This document shows positions 1-5,144 of a stretch of DNA of 5,144 bases, one piece after another. Origin of the DNA: Ga0074130 sp035565355 (GTDB lineage Bacteria; Pseudomonadota; Gammaproteobacteria; Burkholderiales; Rhodocyclaceae); assembly GCA_035565355.1 (NCBI GenBank), contig DATMSM010000065.1, positions 1 through 5,144 on the forward strand. Reading direction: 5' to 3'. A program made the position numbers and the translations under genes. How positions within the stretch are numbered: the first letter of the stretch is position 1; each line of letters starts with the position of its first letter. The notes under the pieces are model-generated. The model worked only from the letters and a program-made list of their open reading frames with translations. It was not told where the DNA came from and did not search any database.

Positions 1-45
1 TTCGGGTTATGAGCCCGACGAGCTGCCAGACTGCTCCACCCCGCG
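1..45 (-). tRNA. Initiator tRNA-fMet (CAT), partial, 3' part beyond the left edge
   Basis: The reverse complement begins CGCGGGGTGGAGCAG, and the 45 bases visible differ from the E. coli initiator tRNA as I recall it by only two D-loop bases. The anticodon CAT lies at plus-strand positions 11-9. Initiator hallmarks are present: a C at position 1, the D-stem GAGC/GCTC, and an anticodon stem TCGGG/CCCGA with three consecutive G:C pairs. The window ends just after the anticodon stem, so the variable loop, T arm and acceptor 3' strand are not seen, and neither the A72 mismatch nor an encoded CCA can be checked. It delivers formylmethionine to the ribosomal P site at translation start. It lies 79 bp downstream of the yjfB-like gene on the same strand but has its own promoter. 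Confidence 0.96.
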
Positions 46-58
46 TCAGAGAGGCGAA

Positions 59-87
59 ACTATAGCAGAGGCTCCGGGATTGCGCAA
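59..87 (-). promoter_or_regulatory. Sigma70 promoter of tRNA-fMet
   Basis: On the minus strand a -35 TTGCGC (87-82) and a -10 TATAGT (64-59) are separated by exactly 17 bp. The predicted start is near position 52, about 7 nt before the mature tRNA 5' end at 45. The discriminator just after the -10 is TTCGCC, GC-rich in part, as is common for stringently controlled stable-RNA promoters. An A/T-rich tract (100-112) lies about 48-60 bp upstream of the predicted start, where a distal UP-element subsite would sit. The hexamers and spacing are seen directly; the UP element and stringent control are inferred. Confidence 0.82.
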
Positions 88-124
88 GAAGATGTGTCGA
101 TTATTTTTATCTGACGGCACTTGC

Positions 125-328
125 TCAGACAAAAACGTCGATGTTCTCGCCCAGGCCTTCGATCGCGGAAGCCGCTTGGGCACTGCTTTCGGCGCTGGCC
201 TGCAGCAGTGCCAGCGCAGCGCTACCTTGTTGATCCATCGCCATTTTCAGTACCGACATGCTGATCGCCTGCTGGGTGCGGGCGGCCGACATTTCGGTAG
301 CGAGTGCGGCAATCGAGGAAACATCCAT
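125..328 (-). CDS. YjfB-type putative motility protein
   Basis: This encodes a 67-residue protein beginning MDVSSIAALATEMS and ending GENIDVFV. Length and pattern match the small YjfB family (Pfam 'putative motility protein'): an MDVSSIA start, a central helix with VLKMAMDQQGSAALALL, and a C-terminal G-x-N-I-D-x-x-V segment. There is no signal peptide or membrane segment; the protein is alanine-rich and probably two soluble helices. The molecular function of the family is not known. Its link to motility rests on the Bacillus subtilis member which, as I recall, belongs to the SigD flagellar regulon. Here a sigma28-type promoter lies just upstream (362-388), which supports the same role. The ATG at 328 is the only start giving the conserved N-terminus; the ribosome site is weak (GGATCAG). 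I see no clear terminator before the downstream tRNA. Confidence 0.85.
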   Translation of the reverse strand: MDVSSIAALATEMSAARTQQAISMSVLKMAMDQQGSAALALLQASAESSAQAASAIEGLGENIDVFV

Positions 329-361
329 GGCGTCTGATCCAGTTTGAAAATCACTAAGGAA

Positions 362-388
362 TTAACGGTCATTCTAGCCGAGACTTTA
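362..388 (-). promoter_or_regulatory. Sigma28 (FliA)-type promoter for the yjfB-like gene
   Basis: The minus strand reads TAAAGTCT (388-381), 11 bp, then ACCGTTAA (369-362). The sigma28 consensus is TAAAGTTT-N11-GCCGATAA, so 7 of 8 bases match at -35 and 6 of 8 at -10, with the exact spacing. The expected start near position 356 leaves a leader of about 27 nt before the ATG at 328. The promoter points at a gene whose family is annotated as motility-related, which is independent support. The match is seen in the sequence; activity is inferred. Confidence 0.75.
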
Positions 389-405
389 GAAACTACCCTA
401 GAATG
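370..405. repeat. 8-bp perfect inverted repeat in the divergent intergenic region
   Basis: CATTCTAG (370-377) and CTAGAATG (398-405) are exact reverse complements separated by 20 bp. The pair brackets the -35 box of the sigma28 promoter and its right arm contains the candidate parE -10 (TAGAAT). It should lie upstream of both predicted transcript starts, so a DNA-level operator is more likely than an RNA hairpin. An 8-bp match in a region this short can occur by chance (a few percent by rough estimate). Confidence 0.45.
399..404 (+). promoter_or_regulatory. Candidate -10 element of the parE-parC promoter
   Basis: TAGAAT matches the sigma70 -10 consensus at five of six positions and would start transcription near 411, giving a leader of about 37 nt before the parE ATG at 448. 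The -35 region is poor: TAGCCG (375-380, 18-bp spacing) matches TTGACA at only three positions. A TTGAAA at 344-349 looks like a -35 but has no good -10 at 16-18 bp. The true promoter could lie elsewhere. Confidence 0.4.
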
Positions 406-447
406 CCCCGCAATTCGAAGTCCGGGAACAGCGTAGTCCTACACCGC

Positions 448-2421
448 ATGGCAAACAACAAATACGACGAATCCTCCTTCCGCGTCCTCAAGGGACTGGA
501 GCCTGTACGCGAACGGCCGGGTATGTACACCCGCACCGACTCGCCGGCCCACATCATCCAGGAAGTCATCGACAACGCCGCCGACGAAGCCCTGGCGGGT
601 TACGCCAAGGCCATCCATGTGACGCTGCATCAGGACGGCTCGGTGGCGGTAGCCGACAACGGCCGCGGCATTCCGGTGGGCCTGCATCCCGAGGAAAAGA
701 TTCCCGTCGTCGTGCTCGCCTATACGCGCCTGCACGCCGGCGGCAAGTTCGACAAGAAGGGCGGCAATTCCGCATACGCTTTCTCAGGCGGTCTGCACGG
801 CGTCGGCGTATCGGTCACCAATGCGCTGTCTACACGCATCGAGGTCGAGGTGCGCCGCGACGGCAAGATCTACGCGATCGAGTTCAGCAACGGCGGCGAG
901 AACATCGGCCCGGTGCAGGAAATCGGCACCTGCGGCAAGCAGACCGGTACGCGGGTGCGCGTCTGGCCCGACGGCAAATACTTCGATTCGCCCAAGGTGC
1001 CGCTGCAGGAGCTGGAGCGTTTGCTGCGCTCCAAGGCGGTGCTGCTCTCCGGCGTCCAGGTCTCGCTGGACATCGAGCAGCCGGACGGCAAGATGCTCAC
1101 CAAGCAGTGGAGCTACCCGGAGGGCCTGGCCGGCTATCTGCGTGAGCAGGCCGGCGACTATGAGGCCGTGGCGCCGATCTACGCCAGCGAAAAGCACGCC
1201 GATGCCGACGACAGCAGTTTTGCGGTCGGCGAAGGCGCAACCTGGGCCATCGGCTGGTTTCTCGATGCCGTGCCTTCCGAAAGCTATGTCAATCTGATTC
1301 CGACCGTGAACGGTGGCACCCACGAGTCCGGCCTGCGCGCCGGTGTGTTCGAGGCGGTGAAATCCTTCGTGGAACACCATGCCCTGCTGCCGCGCGGCGT
1401 CAAGCTGCAGCAGGACGACGTCGCCAGCCGCATGGCCTTTGTGCTGTCGGCACGCGTGCTCGATCCGCAGTTCCAGGGCCAGGTCAAGGAAAAGCTGAAC
1501 TCGCGCGAAGCCGTGAAACTGGTCTCGACCATGGTCAAGGACCCGTTCGAGATCTGGCTCAACAATCACGTCGAAGCTGGCAAGGCGATTGCCGAACTGT
1601 CGATCAAACAAGCCATGGCGCGCCAGAAGAGCGCGCAGAAGGTCGAGAAGAAAAAGCAGTCCGGCGTGGCCGTGCTGCCGGGCAAGCTGTCGGATTGCGA
1701 ATCGACCGACATCAACGAAAACGAGCTCTTCCTGGTCGAAGGCGATTCCGCCGGCGGCAGCGCCAAGATGGCGCGCAACAAGGAAACCCAGGCCATTTTG
1801 CCCCTGCGCGGCAAGGTGCTCAACTCCTGGGAGGTCGAGGCCGGCCGCCTCTTCGCCAATAACGAAATCCACGACATCGCGGTGGCGCTGGGCATAGACC
1901 CGCACGGCCCCAAGGACACGCCCGATCTGTCCAATCTGCGCTACGGCAAGGTCGTCATCATGTCCGACGCCGACGTCGACGGCGCGCACATCCAGACCTT
2001 GCTGCTGACCCTGTTCTACCGCCACTTCCCGGCGCTGATCGCCAACGGCCACGTGTATATGGCGCAACCGCCGCTGTACCGCGTCGATGTGCCGGCGCAA
2101 GGCAAGAAGAAGCCGGCCAAGCGCCTGTATGCGCTGGACGAAGGCGAACTGCAGGGCATCAAGGACCGCGCCGAGCAGGACGGCATCAAGCTCGAAGCGC
2201 TGGAAGTCGGCCGCTTCAAGGGTCTGGGCGAAATGAATCCCGAGCAGTTGCGCGAAACCGCCATGGACCCGGCCACCCGCCGCGTACTGCCTGTACTCGA
2301 ACGCAACGGCCGTCGTGACAACACCATCGAGCTGTTCAATCTGCTCATGGGCAAGGGCGAAGCCTCGGGCCGCCGCGCCTGGATGGAAGCCAACGGACAC
2401 ACTGTAGACGCTGACGTATAA
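448..2421 (+). CDS. parE: DNA topoisomerase IV subunit B (ParE)
   Basis: The 657-residue protein is the ATPase and metal-binding subunit of topoisomerase IV, which decatenates replicated chromosomes in the cytoplasm together with ParC. Visible in order: the RPGMY segment; the GHKL N-box with Glu39, Asp42 and Asn43 (EVIDNAADEALAG); G1 box DNGRG at Asp70; the ATP lid GGLHGVGVSVTN (from about 114); the TGTRVRVWPDGKYF strand; the transducer loop QVK at 345-347; a TOPRIM domain with Glu431 (FLVEGDSAGGSAK) and Asp507, Asp509 and Asp511 (SDADVDGAHI); and the C-terminal RFKGLGEMNPEQLRET motif. The long GyrB-type TOPRIM insertion is absent and parC follows, so this is ParE rather than GyrB; E. coli ParE has 630 residues. 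I chose ATG 448 because MANNKYDESSF aligns with family N-termini. An in-frame ATG at 403 would add 15 residues but overlaps the candidate -10 and has no ribosome site. The 448 start also lacks a clear Shine-Dalgarno sequence. Odd point: QVK where the family usually has QTK. Confidence 0.97.
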   Translation: MANNKYDESSFRVLKGLEPVRERPGMYTRTDSPAHIIQEVIDNAADEALAGYAKAIHVTLHQDGSVAVADNGRGIPVGLHPEEKIPVVVLAYTRLHAGGKFDKKGGNSAYAFSGGLHGVGVSVTNALSTRIEVEVRRDGKIYAIEFSNGGENIGPVQEIGTCGKQTGTRVRVWPDGKYFDSPKVPLQELERLLRSKAVLLSGVQVSLDIEQPDGKMLTKQWSYPEGLAGYLREQAGDYEAVAPIYASEKHADADDSSFAVGEGATWAIGWFLDAVPSESYVNLIPTVNGGTHESGLRAGVFEAVKSFVEHHALLPRGVKLQQDDVASRMAFVLSARVLDPQFQGQVKEKLNSREAVKLVSTMVKDPFEIWLNNHVEAGKAIAELSIKQAMARQKSAQKVEKKKQSGVAVLPGKLSDCESTDINENELFLVEGDSAGGSAKMARNKETQAILPLRGKVLNSWEVEAGRLFANNEIHDIAVALGIDPHGPKDTPDLSNLRYGKVVIMSDADVDGAHIQTLLLTLFYRHFPALIANGHVYMAQPPLYRVDVPAQGKKKPAKRLYALDEGELQGIKDRAEQDGIKLEALEVGRFKGLGEMNPEQLRETAMDPATRRVLPVLERNGRRDNTIELFNLLMGKGEASGRRAWMEANGHTVDADV

Positions 2422-2432
2422 GAACTGCACCA

Positions 2433-4808
2433 ATGAATAACGACGAAACCCCGGACATGTTCGAAGACGACGCCGAAAACGCGCCTGCAGTGACGAACGA
2501 AGTACCACCGCCTCCGCCACCACCGCCGGTGGAAGAAAACCCCGCCTTCGAAGACGGCAGCGCCCTGCCGCTCGACAGTTATGCCGAGCGCGCCTATCTC
2601 GCCTACGCCATGAGTGTGGTGCGTTCGCGCGCCCTGCCTCAAGTTGAAGACGGCCTGAAGCCGGTGCAGCGCCGCATTCTCTTTGCCATGAACGAGATGC
2701 GCCTGTCGGCCACCTCCAAACATGTGAAGTCGGCGCGTGTGGTCGGCGATGTGATCGGTAAATATCACCCGCACGGCGACAGCAGCGTTTACGACGCCAT
2801 GGTGCGCGTGGCGCAGGATTTCTCGCTGCGCTATCCGCTGGTCGACGGCCAGGGCAATTTCGGCTCGCGCGACGGCGACGGCGCAGCGGCCATGCGTTAC
2901 ACCGAATGCCGCCTGACGCCGATCGCCGATCTGCTGCTCGGTGAACTCAATCGCGGCACCGTCGACTTCACCCCCAACTATGACGGCGCGTTTGAAGAGC
3001 CAGTGCTGCTGCCGGCCCGCCTGCCCTTCGTGCTGCTCAACGGCGCCTCCGGTATCGCCGTCGGCATGGCCACCGAAATTCCGCCGCACAATCTGCGCGA
3101 AGTCGCCGAAGCCGCCAAGCTGCTGATCAGGAAACCGGAAGCCTCGCTGGAAGAAATCATGGCCATCCTGCCCGGCCCGGACTTCCCCGGCGGCGGCCAG
3201 ATCATCTCGGCGCCGGAAGACATTCGCGACGCCTACGCCTCCGGTCGCGGCAGCCTGCGCATGCGCGCACGCTGGCGGGTCGAGGACATGGCGCGTGGCC
3301 AGTGGCGCGTGATCATCGACGAACTGCCGCACGGCGTTTCCACCGCCAATGTGCTGGCCGAGATCGAGGCCATCACCAATCCGCAGCCCAAGACCGGCAA
3401 GAAGGACTTGTCGCAGGATCAGAAGAATCTCAAGCAGGTCGTGCTCGGCGCCGTCGAATCGGTGCGCGACGAGTCGAACGAGAAAGCCCCGGTCAGAATC
3501 GTGCTGGAGCCGCGTTCCTCGCGCATGTCGCAGGACGAATTCATGGCCATCCTGCTGGCGCACACCAGCCTCGAATCCAGCGTGTCCATGAACCTGACCA
3601 TGATCGGTCGGGACGGCCGCCCGCAGCAGAAATCGATTCCGCAGATCATCAGCGAGTGGATCGATTTCCGCTACGTCGCCGTCGGCCGCCGCACCCAGTT
3701 CCGCCTGGACGAAGTGCAGCGTCGCATCCATATCCTCGAAGGCCGCATGATGGCCTTCCTGAGCATCGACGCCATCATCAAGTGCATCCGTGAATCGGAC
3801 GAGCCCAAGCTCGACCTGATCTGGAAATTCAAGCTGACCGAGATTCAGGCCGAGGACATTCTCGAAATCCGCCTGCGCCAGCTGGCCCGCCTCGAAGGCA
3901 TCAAGATCGAGCAGGAGCTCAACAACCTGCGCGAAGAAGAAGGTCAGCTCAGGAACATCCTCGACTCGCGCAGCGAGATGACCAAGCTGATCGTCAAGGA
4001 AATCAGCGAAGACGCGAAAACCTATGGTGATGACCGTCGCACCCTGCTCGAATCAGTCGCGCCGGTCGTGGCCGGCGAAATCGCCGTGCCGGACGAACCC
4101 GTCACCGTGATCCTGTCGAAGAACGGCTGGGTGCGCGCACGCCAGGGCCATGGCATCGATCCGAACGCCATCAGCTACAAGGCCGGCGACTTCCCCATGC
4201 TGGTCGCCGAGGCCCGCACCACCTGGCCGCTCGTCATCATCGATACCAACGGCCGCGCTTACAGCGTGCGCGTCTCCGACCTGCCGGGCGGACGCGGCGA
4301 CGGCGCGCCGATCACCACCATGATCGAGCTGCAGGACGGCGCCAAGGTGGCGCAGGCCCTGACCGCCGAGCCGGAAACCAAATACCTGTTCACCGGCTCC
4401 GGCGGCTATGGCTTCGTCGCATCGGTCAGCGATCTGGTCTCGCGCAACAAAGCTGGCAAGGCCTTCATGTCGCTGGAGAAGGGCGAGAAGCCGCTGCCGC
4501 CGGCCAAGACCCAGGGCGCCACCCTGTGCGCGGTGTCGGGCTCCGGTCGTCTGCTGCTGTTCCCGCTCGCCGACATCAAGGAAATGAGCAAGGGCCGCGG
4601 CCTCATGGTCATGGACCTGGACAAGGGCGACGAAATGGTCGGCGTGGTCGTGAACTACGGCAACTTCGTCACCCTTGAAGGCGCCGGTCGCGGCGGCAAG
4701 ACCAGCCGCGTGACGGTGGAAGGGGCCGAGCTCGACAGCCATCGCGGCAAGCGCGGCAACAAGGGCGGCGTACTCGCCTCCAAGCTCAAACCAACGGCAA
4801 TCAGCTGA
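2433..4808 (+). CDS. parC: DNA topoisomerase IV subunit A (ParC)
   Basis: The 791-residue DNA-cleaving subunit of topoisomerase IV pairs with ParE; E. coli ParC has 752 residues. Residues 1-44 form an acidic extension containing eight prolines in a row (25-32). The breakage-reunion core follows: LPQVEDGLKPVQRRILFAM, the GKYHPHGDSSVYDAM recognition helix (109-123), Arg155-Tyr156 in AAMRYTE with Tyr156 the catalytic tyrosine, and GIAVGMATEIPPHN from about 207. A tower and coiled-coil region runs to about 540, including IRLRQLARLEGIKIEQELNNL-type helices. The beta-pinwheel domain begins near 555 (EPVTVILSKNGWVRARQGHG) and ends with a basic HRGKRGNKGG stretch. Ser117 and Asp121 correspond to E. 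coli Ser80 and Glu84 in the quinolone-resistance region, so the serine is the susceptible-type residue. It starts 11 bp after the parE stop with only a weak ribosome site, which suggests cotranscription and translational coupling. The reading frame is intact throughout. Confidence 0.97.
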   Translation: MNNDETPDMFEDDAENAPAVTNEVPPPPPPPPVEENPAFEDGSALPLDSYAERAYLAYAMSVVRSRALPQVEDGLKPVQRRILFAMNEMRLSATSKHVKSARVVGDVIGKYHPHGDSSVYDAMVRVAQDFSLRYPLVDGQGNFGSRDGDGAAAMRYTECRLTPIADLLLGELNRGTVDFTPNYDGAFEEPVLLPARLPFVLLNGASGIAVGMATEIPPHNLREVAEAAKLLIRKPEASLEEIMAILPGPDFPGGGQIISAPEDIRDAYASGRGSLRMRARWRVEDMARGQWRVIIDELPHGVSTANVLAEIEAITNPQPKTGKKDLSQDQKNLKQVVLGAVESVRDESNEKAPVRIVLEPRSSRMSQDEFMAILLAHTSLESSVSMNLTMIGRDGRPQQKSIPQIISEWIDFRYVAVGRRTQFRLDEVQRRIHILEGRMMAFLSIDAIIKCIRESDEPKLDLIWKFKLTEIQAEDILEIRLRQLARLEGIKIEQELNNLREEEGQLRNILDSRSEMTKLIVKEISEDAKTYGDDRRTLLESVAPVVAGEIAVPDEPVTVILSKNGWVRARQGHGIDPNAISYKAGDFPMLVAEARTTWPLVIIDTNGRAYSVRVSDLPGGRGDGAPITTMIELQDGAKVAQALTAEPETKYLFTGSGGYGFVASVSDLVSRNKAGKAFMSLEKGEKPLPPAKTQGATLCAVSGSGRLLLFPLADIKEMSKGRGLMVMDLDKGDEMVGVVVNYGNFVTLEGAGRGGKTSRVTVEGAELDSHRGKRGNKGGVLASKLKPTAIS

Positions 4809-4814
4809 TTCTGC

Positions 4815-4841
4815 CCGCCCTCGCCGGCACGGCGAGGGCGG
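4815..4841 (+). terminator. Hairpin after parC, possible terminator without a U tract
   Basis: CCGCCCTCGCCG (4815-4826) and CGGCGAGGGCGG (4830-4841) form a perfect 12-bp stem with a 3-nt GCA loop, 6 bp after the parC stop. The bases that follow (CGTGGCTGAAACGGG) contain no run of T, so it is not a canonical intrinsic terminator. The other strand has no T run either. It may terminate weakly, protect the 3' end of the parE-parC mRNA, or both. The stem is seen; the function is inferred. Confidence 0.6.
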
Positions 4842-4902
4842 CGTGGCTGAAACGGGATTCGCGGGCGCGTACAGCAAATCCCACCACGCAGCCCATCTCG
4901 GT

Positions 4903-4908
4903 TATATT
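4903..4908 (+). promoter_or_regulatory. Candidate -10 element for the exported-protein gene
   Basis: TATATT matches the -10 consensus at five of six positions and sits in a short A/T-rich island (4902-4910) within GC-rich DNA. A start near 4915 would leave a leader of about 23 nt. No recognisable -35 is present at 16-18 bp upstream, so activator dependence or a false call are both possible. A promoter somewhere here is plausible because a strong hairpin separates this gene from parC. Confidence 0.4.
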
Positions 4909-4919
4909 TTCGCGAATTC

Positions 4920-4933
4920 ACTCCGGGGGGAGT
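4920..4933 (+). promoter_or_regulatory. Strong Shine-Dalgarno inside a small hairpin
   Basis: A run of six G followed by AG (4925-4932) gives a strong GGGGAG ribosome site 5 nt before the ATG at 4938, which fixes the start of the exported protein. The same bases form the loop and 3' arm of a 5-bp hairpin, ACTCC (4920-4924), GGGG loop, GGAGT (4929-4933), which would hide the site. The ribosome site is firm; a regulatory role for the hairpin is speculative. Confidence 0.7.
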
Positions 4934-4937
4934 TGCC

Positions 4938-5144
4938 ATGCGCAAAATCAAGCTTAGCCTGCTCGCACTGCTGTTCAGTCTGCTGTCCGTTCCACCCGCT
5001 GCTGCACAGAGCTTCAGCGGTTTTCTGCGCGGCCTGAGCAACACGCTCAGCGGCGCCGGCAATCAGCCGGCCCCTGCACAGAACACCTCCGCTACCGCCA
5101 CCATCGGGGTGCGCGGCATGGACGAAGACGGCGCCAGCGCAGGC
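4938..5144 (+). CDS. Exported protein of unknown function, partial (3' end beyond the right edge)
   Basis: Sixty-nine codons are visible with no stop. The protein begins MRKIKLSLLALLFSLLSVPP, a typical Sec signal peptide: basic residues at 2, 3 and 5, a hydrophobic core at 6-18, and a probable signal peptidase I site after Ala23 (AAA|QS). There is no lipobox cysteine. The mature part starts with an amphipathic-looking FSGFLRGLSNTL stretch, then a low-complexity Gln/Pro/Ala/Thr linker, then TIGVRGMDEDG (55-65). I do not recognise the family. Small exported proteins with a GVRG-acidic segment are something I loosely associate with betaproteobacterial loci encoding M48-type metalloproteases, but this cannot be tested from the window. 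The start is well supported by the strong Shine-Dalgarno at 4925-4932, the GC-rich third positions and the signal peptide. It is in the parE-parC direction, but the 129-bp gap and the hairpin argue for a separate transcript. Confidence 0.8.
   Translation, partial: MRKIKLSLLALLFSLLSVPPAAAQSFSGFLRGLSNTLSGAGNQPAPAQNTSATATIGVRGMDEDGASAG

Noticed and set aside
80..337. An 85-codon plus-strand frame opposite the yjfB-like gene
   Set aside because: It is antisense to a family-supported protein with its own promoter. Its translation resembles nothing and it overlaps the tRNA promoter region.
344..349. TTGAAA as a -35 element for parE
   Set aside because: No acceptable -10 lies 16-18 bp downstream. 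The nearest resemblance (CATTCT at 370) needs a 20-bp spacer.
2451..2465. The TPDMF segment near the ParC N-terminus as a sliding-clamp binding motif
   Set aside because: Only the final Phe and an Asp fit the QL[SD]LF pattern; the defining Gln and the Leu are absent.
784..2523. A 579-codon open frame on the minus strand opposite parE
   Set aside because: It mirrors parE in a GC-rich gene, where antisense frames stay open because of third-position bias. Its translation is a low-complexity mix rich in Arg, His, Gly and Ala with no recognisable domain, and it has no ribosome site.
2016..3731. A 571-codon open frame on the minus strand across the parE-parC junction
   Set aside because: It spans two conserved sense genes and their junction, has biased composition and no family resemblance. 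It is explained by codon bias of the real genes.
4700..4790. The basic HRGKRGNKGG stretch near the ParC C-terminus as a GyrA box
   Set aside because: It lies at the end of the pinwheel rather than in the first blade and does not match QRRGGKG. ParC proteins usually have a degenerate box, and the parE neighbour shows the subunit is ParC.
4053..4877. A 274-codon minus-strand frame over the parC C-terminus and the hairpin
   Set aside because: It is antisense to the conserved ParC beta-pinwheel and its start region falls in the hairpin and spacer, with no supporting promoter or ribosome site.
4843..5037. A 64-codon plus-strand frame overlapping the start of the exported protein
   Set aside because: The overlapping frame at 4938 has a strong Shine-Dalgarno sequence and a signal peptide, while this one has neither and crosses the promoter region.

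Overview
The window is an ordinary-looking chromosomal segment from a GC-rich Gram-negative bacterium, most likely a betaproteobacterium and possibly Rhodocyclales-like. That placement is inferred from the character of the ParE and ParC proteins, for example ParE starting MANNKYDESSF and ParC carrying GSRDGDGAAAMRYTE at the active site, and from GC-rich third codon positions. There are no insertion sequences, CRISPR arrays, phage genes or signs of recent transfer.

Layout from left to right. (1) Positions 1-45, minus strand: the 5' part of an initiator tRNA-fMet(CAT) that runs off the left edge. Behind it lies a clear sigma70 promoter with 17-bp spacing and an A/T-rich tract at the distal UP-element position. 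(2) Positions 125-328, minus: a 67-residue YjfB-type putative motility protein. (3) Positions 329-447: a 119-bp divergent intergenic region. It holds a good sigma28 (FliA) promoter match reading into the yjfB-like gene, a weak sigma70-like -10 reading toward parE, and a perfect 8-bp inverted repeat around both. (4) Positions 448-2421, plus: parE, topoisomerase IV subunit B. (5) Positions 2433-4808, plus: parC, topoisomerase IV subunit A, 11 bp after parE. (6) Positions 4809-4937: a 12-bp perfect GC hairpin after parC, then an A/T-rich promoter candidate and a strong Shine-Dalgarno sequence that can fold into a small hairpin. (7) Position 4938 to the right edge, plus: the start of an exported protein of unknown function.

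parE and parC form a two-gene operon for the two subunits of the A2B2 enzyme that decatenates daughter chromosomes. ParE supplies the GHKL ATPase and the TOPRIM metal site, and ParC supplies the catalytic tyrosine and the DNA-wrapping C-terminal domain. Both look full length and intact. The yjfB-like gene is probably an independent member of the flagellar late-gene regulon.

I did not find a convincing new system. The points worth a second look are the sigma28 promoter and inverted repeat in the divergent region, an acidic ParC N-terminal extension with eight consecutive prolines, a QVK in place of the usual QTK loop in ParE, and the Shine-Dalgarno-sequestering hairpin before the exported protein.
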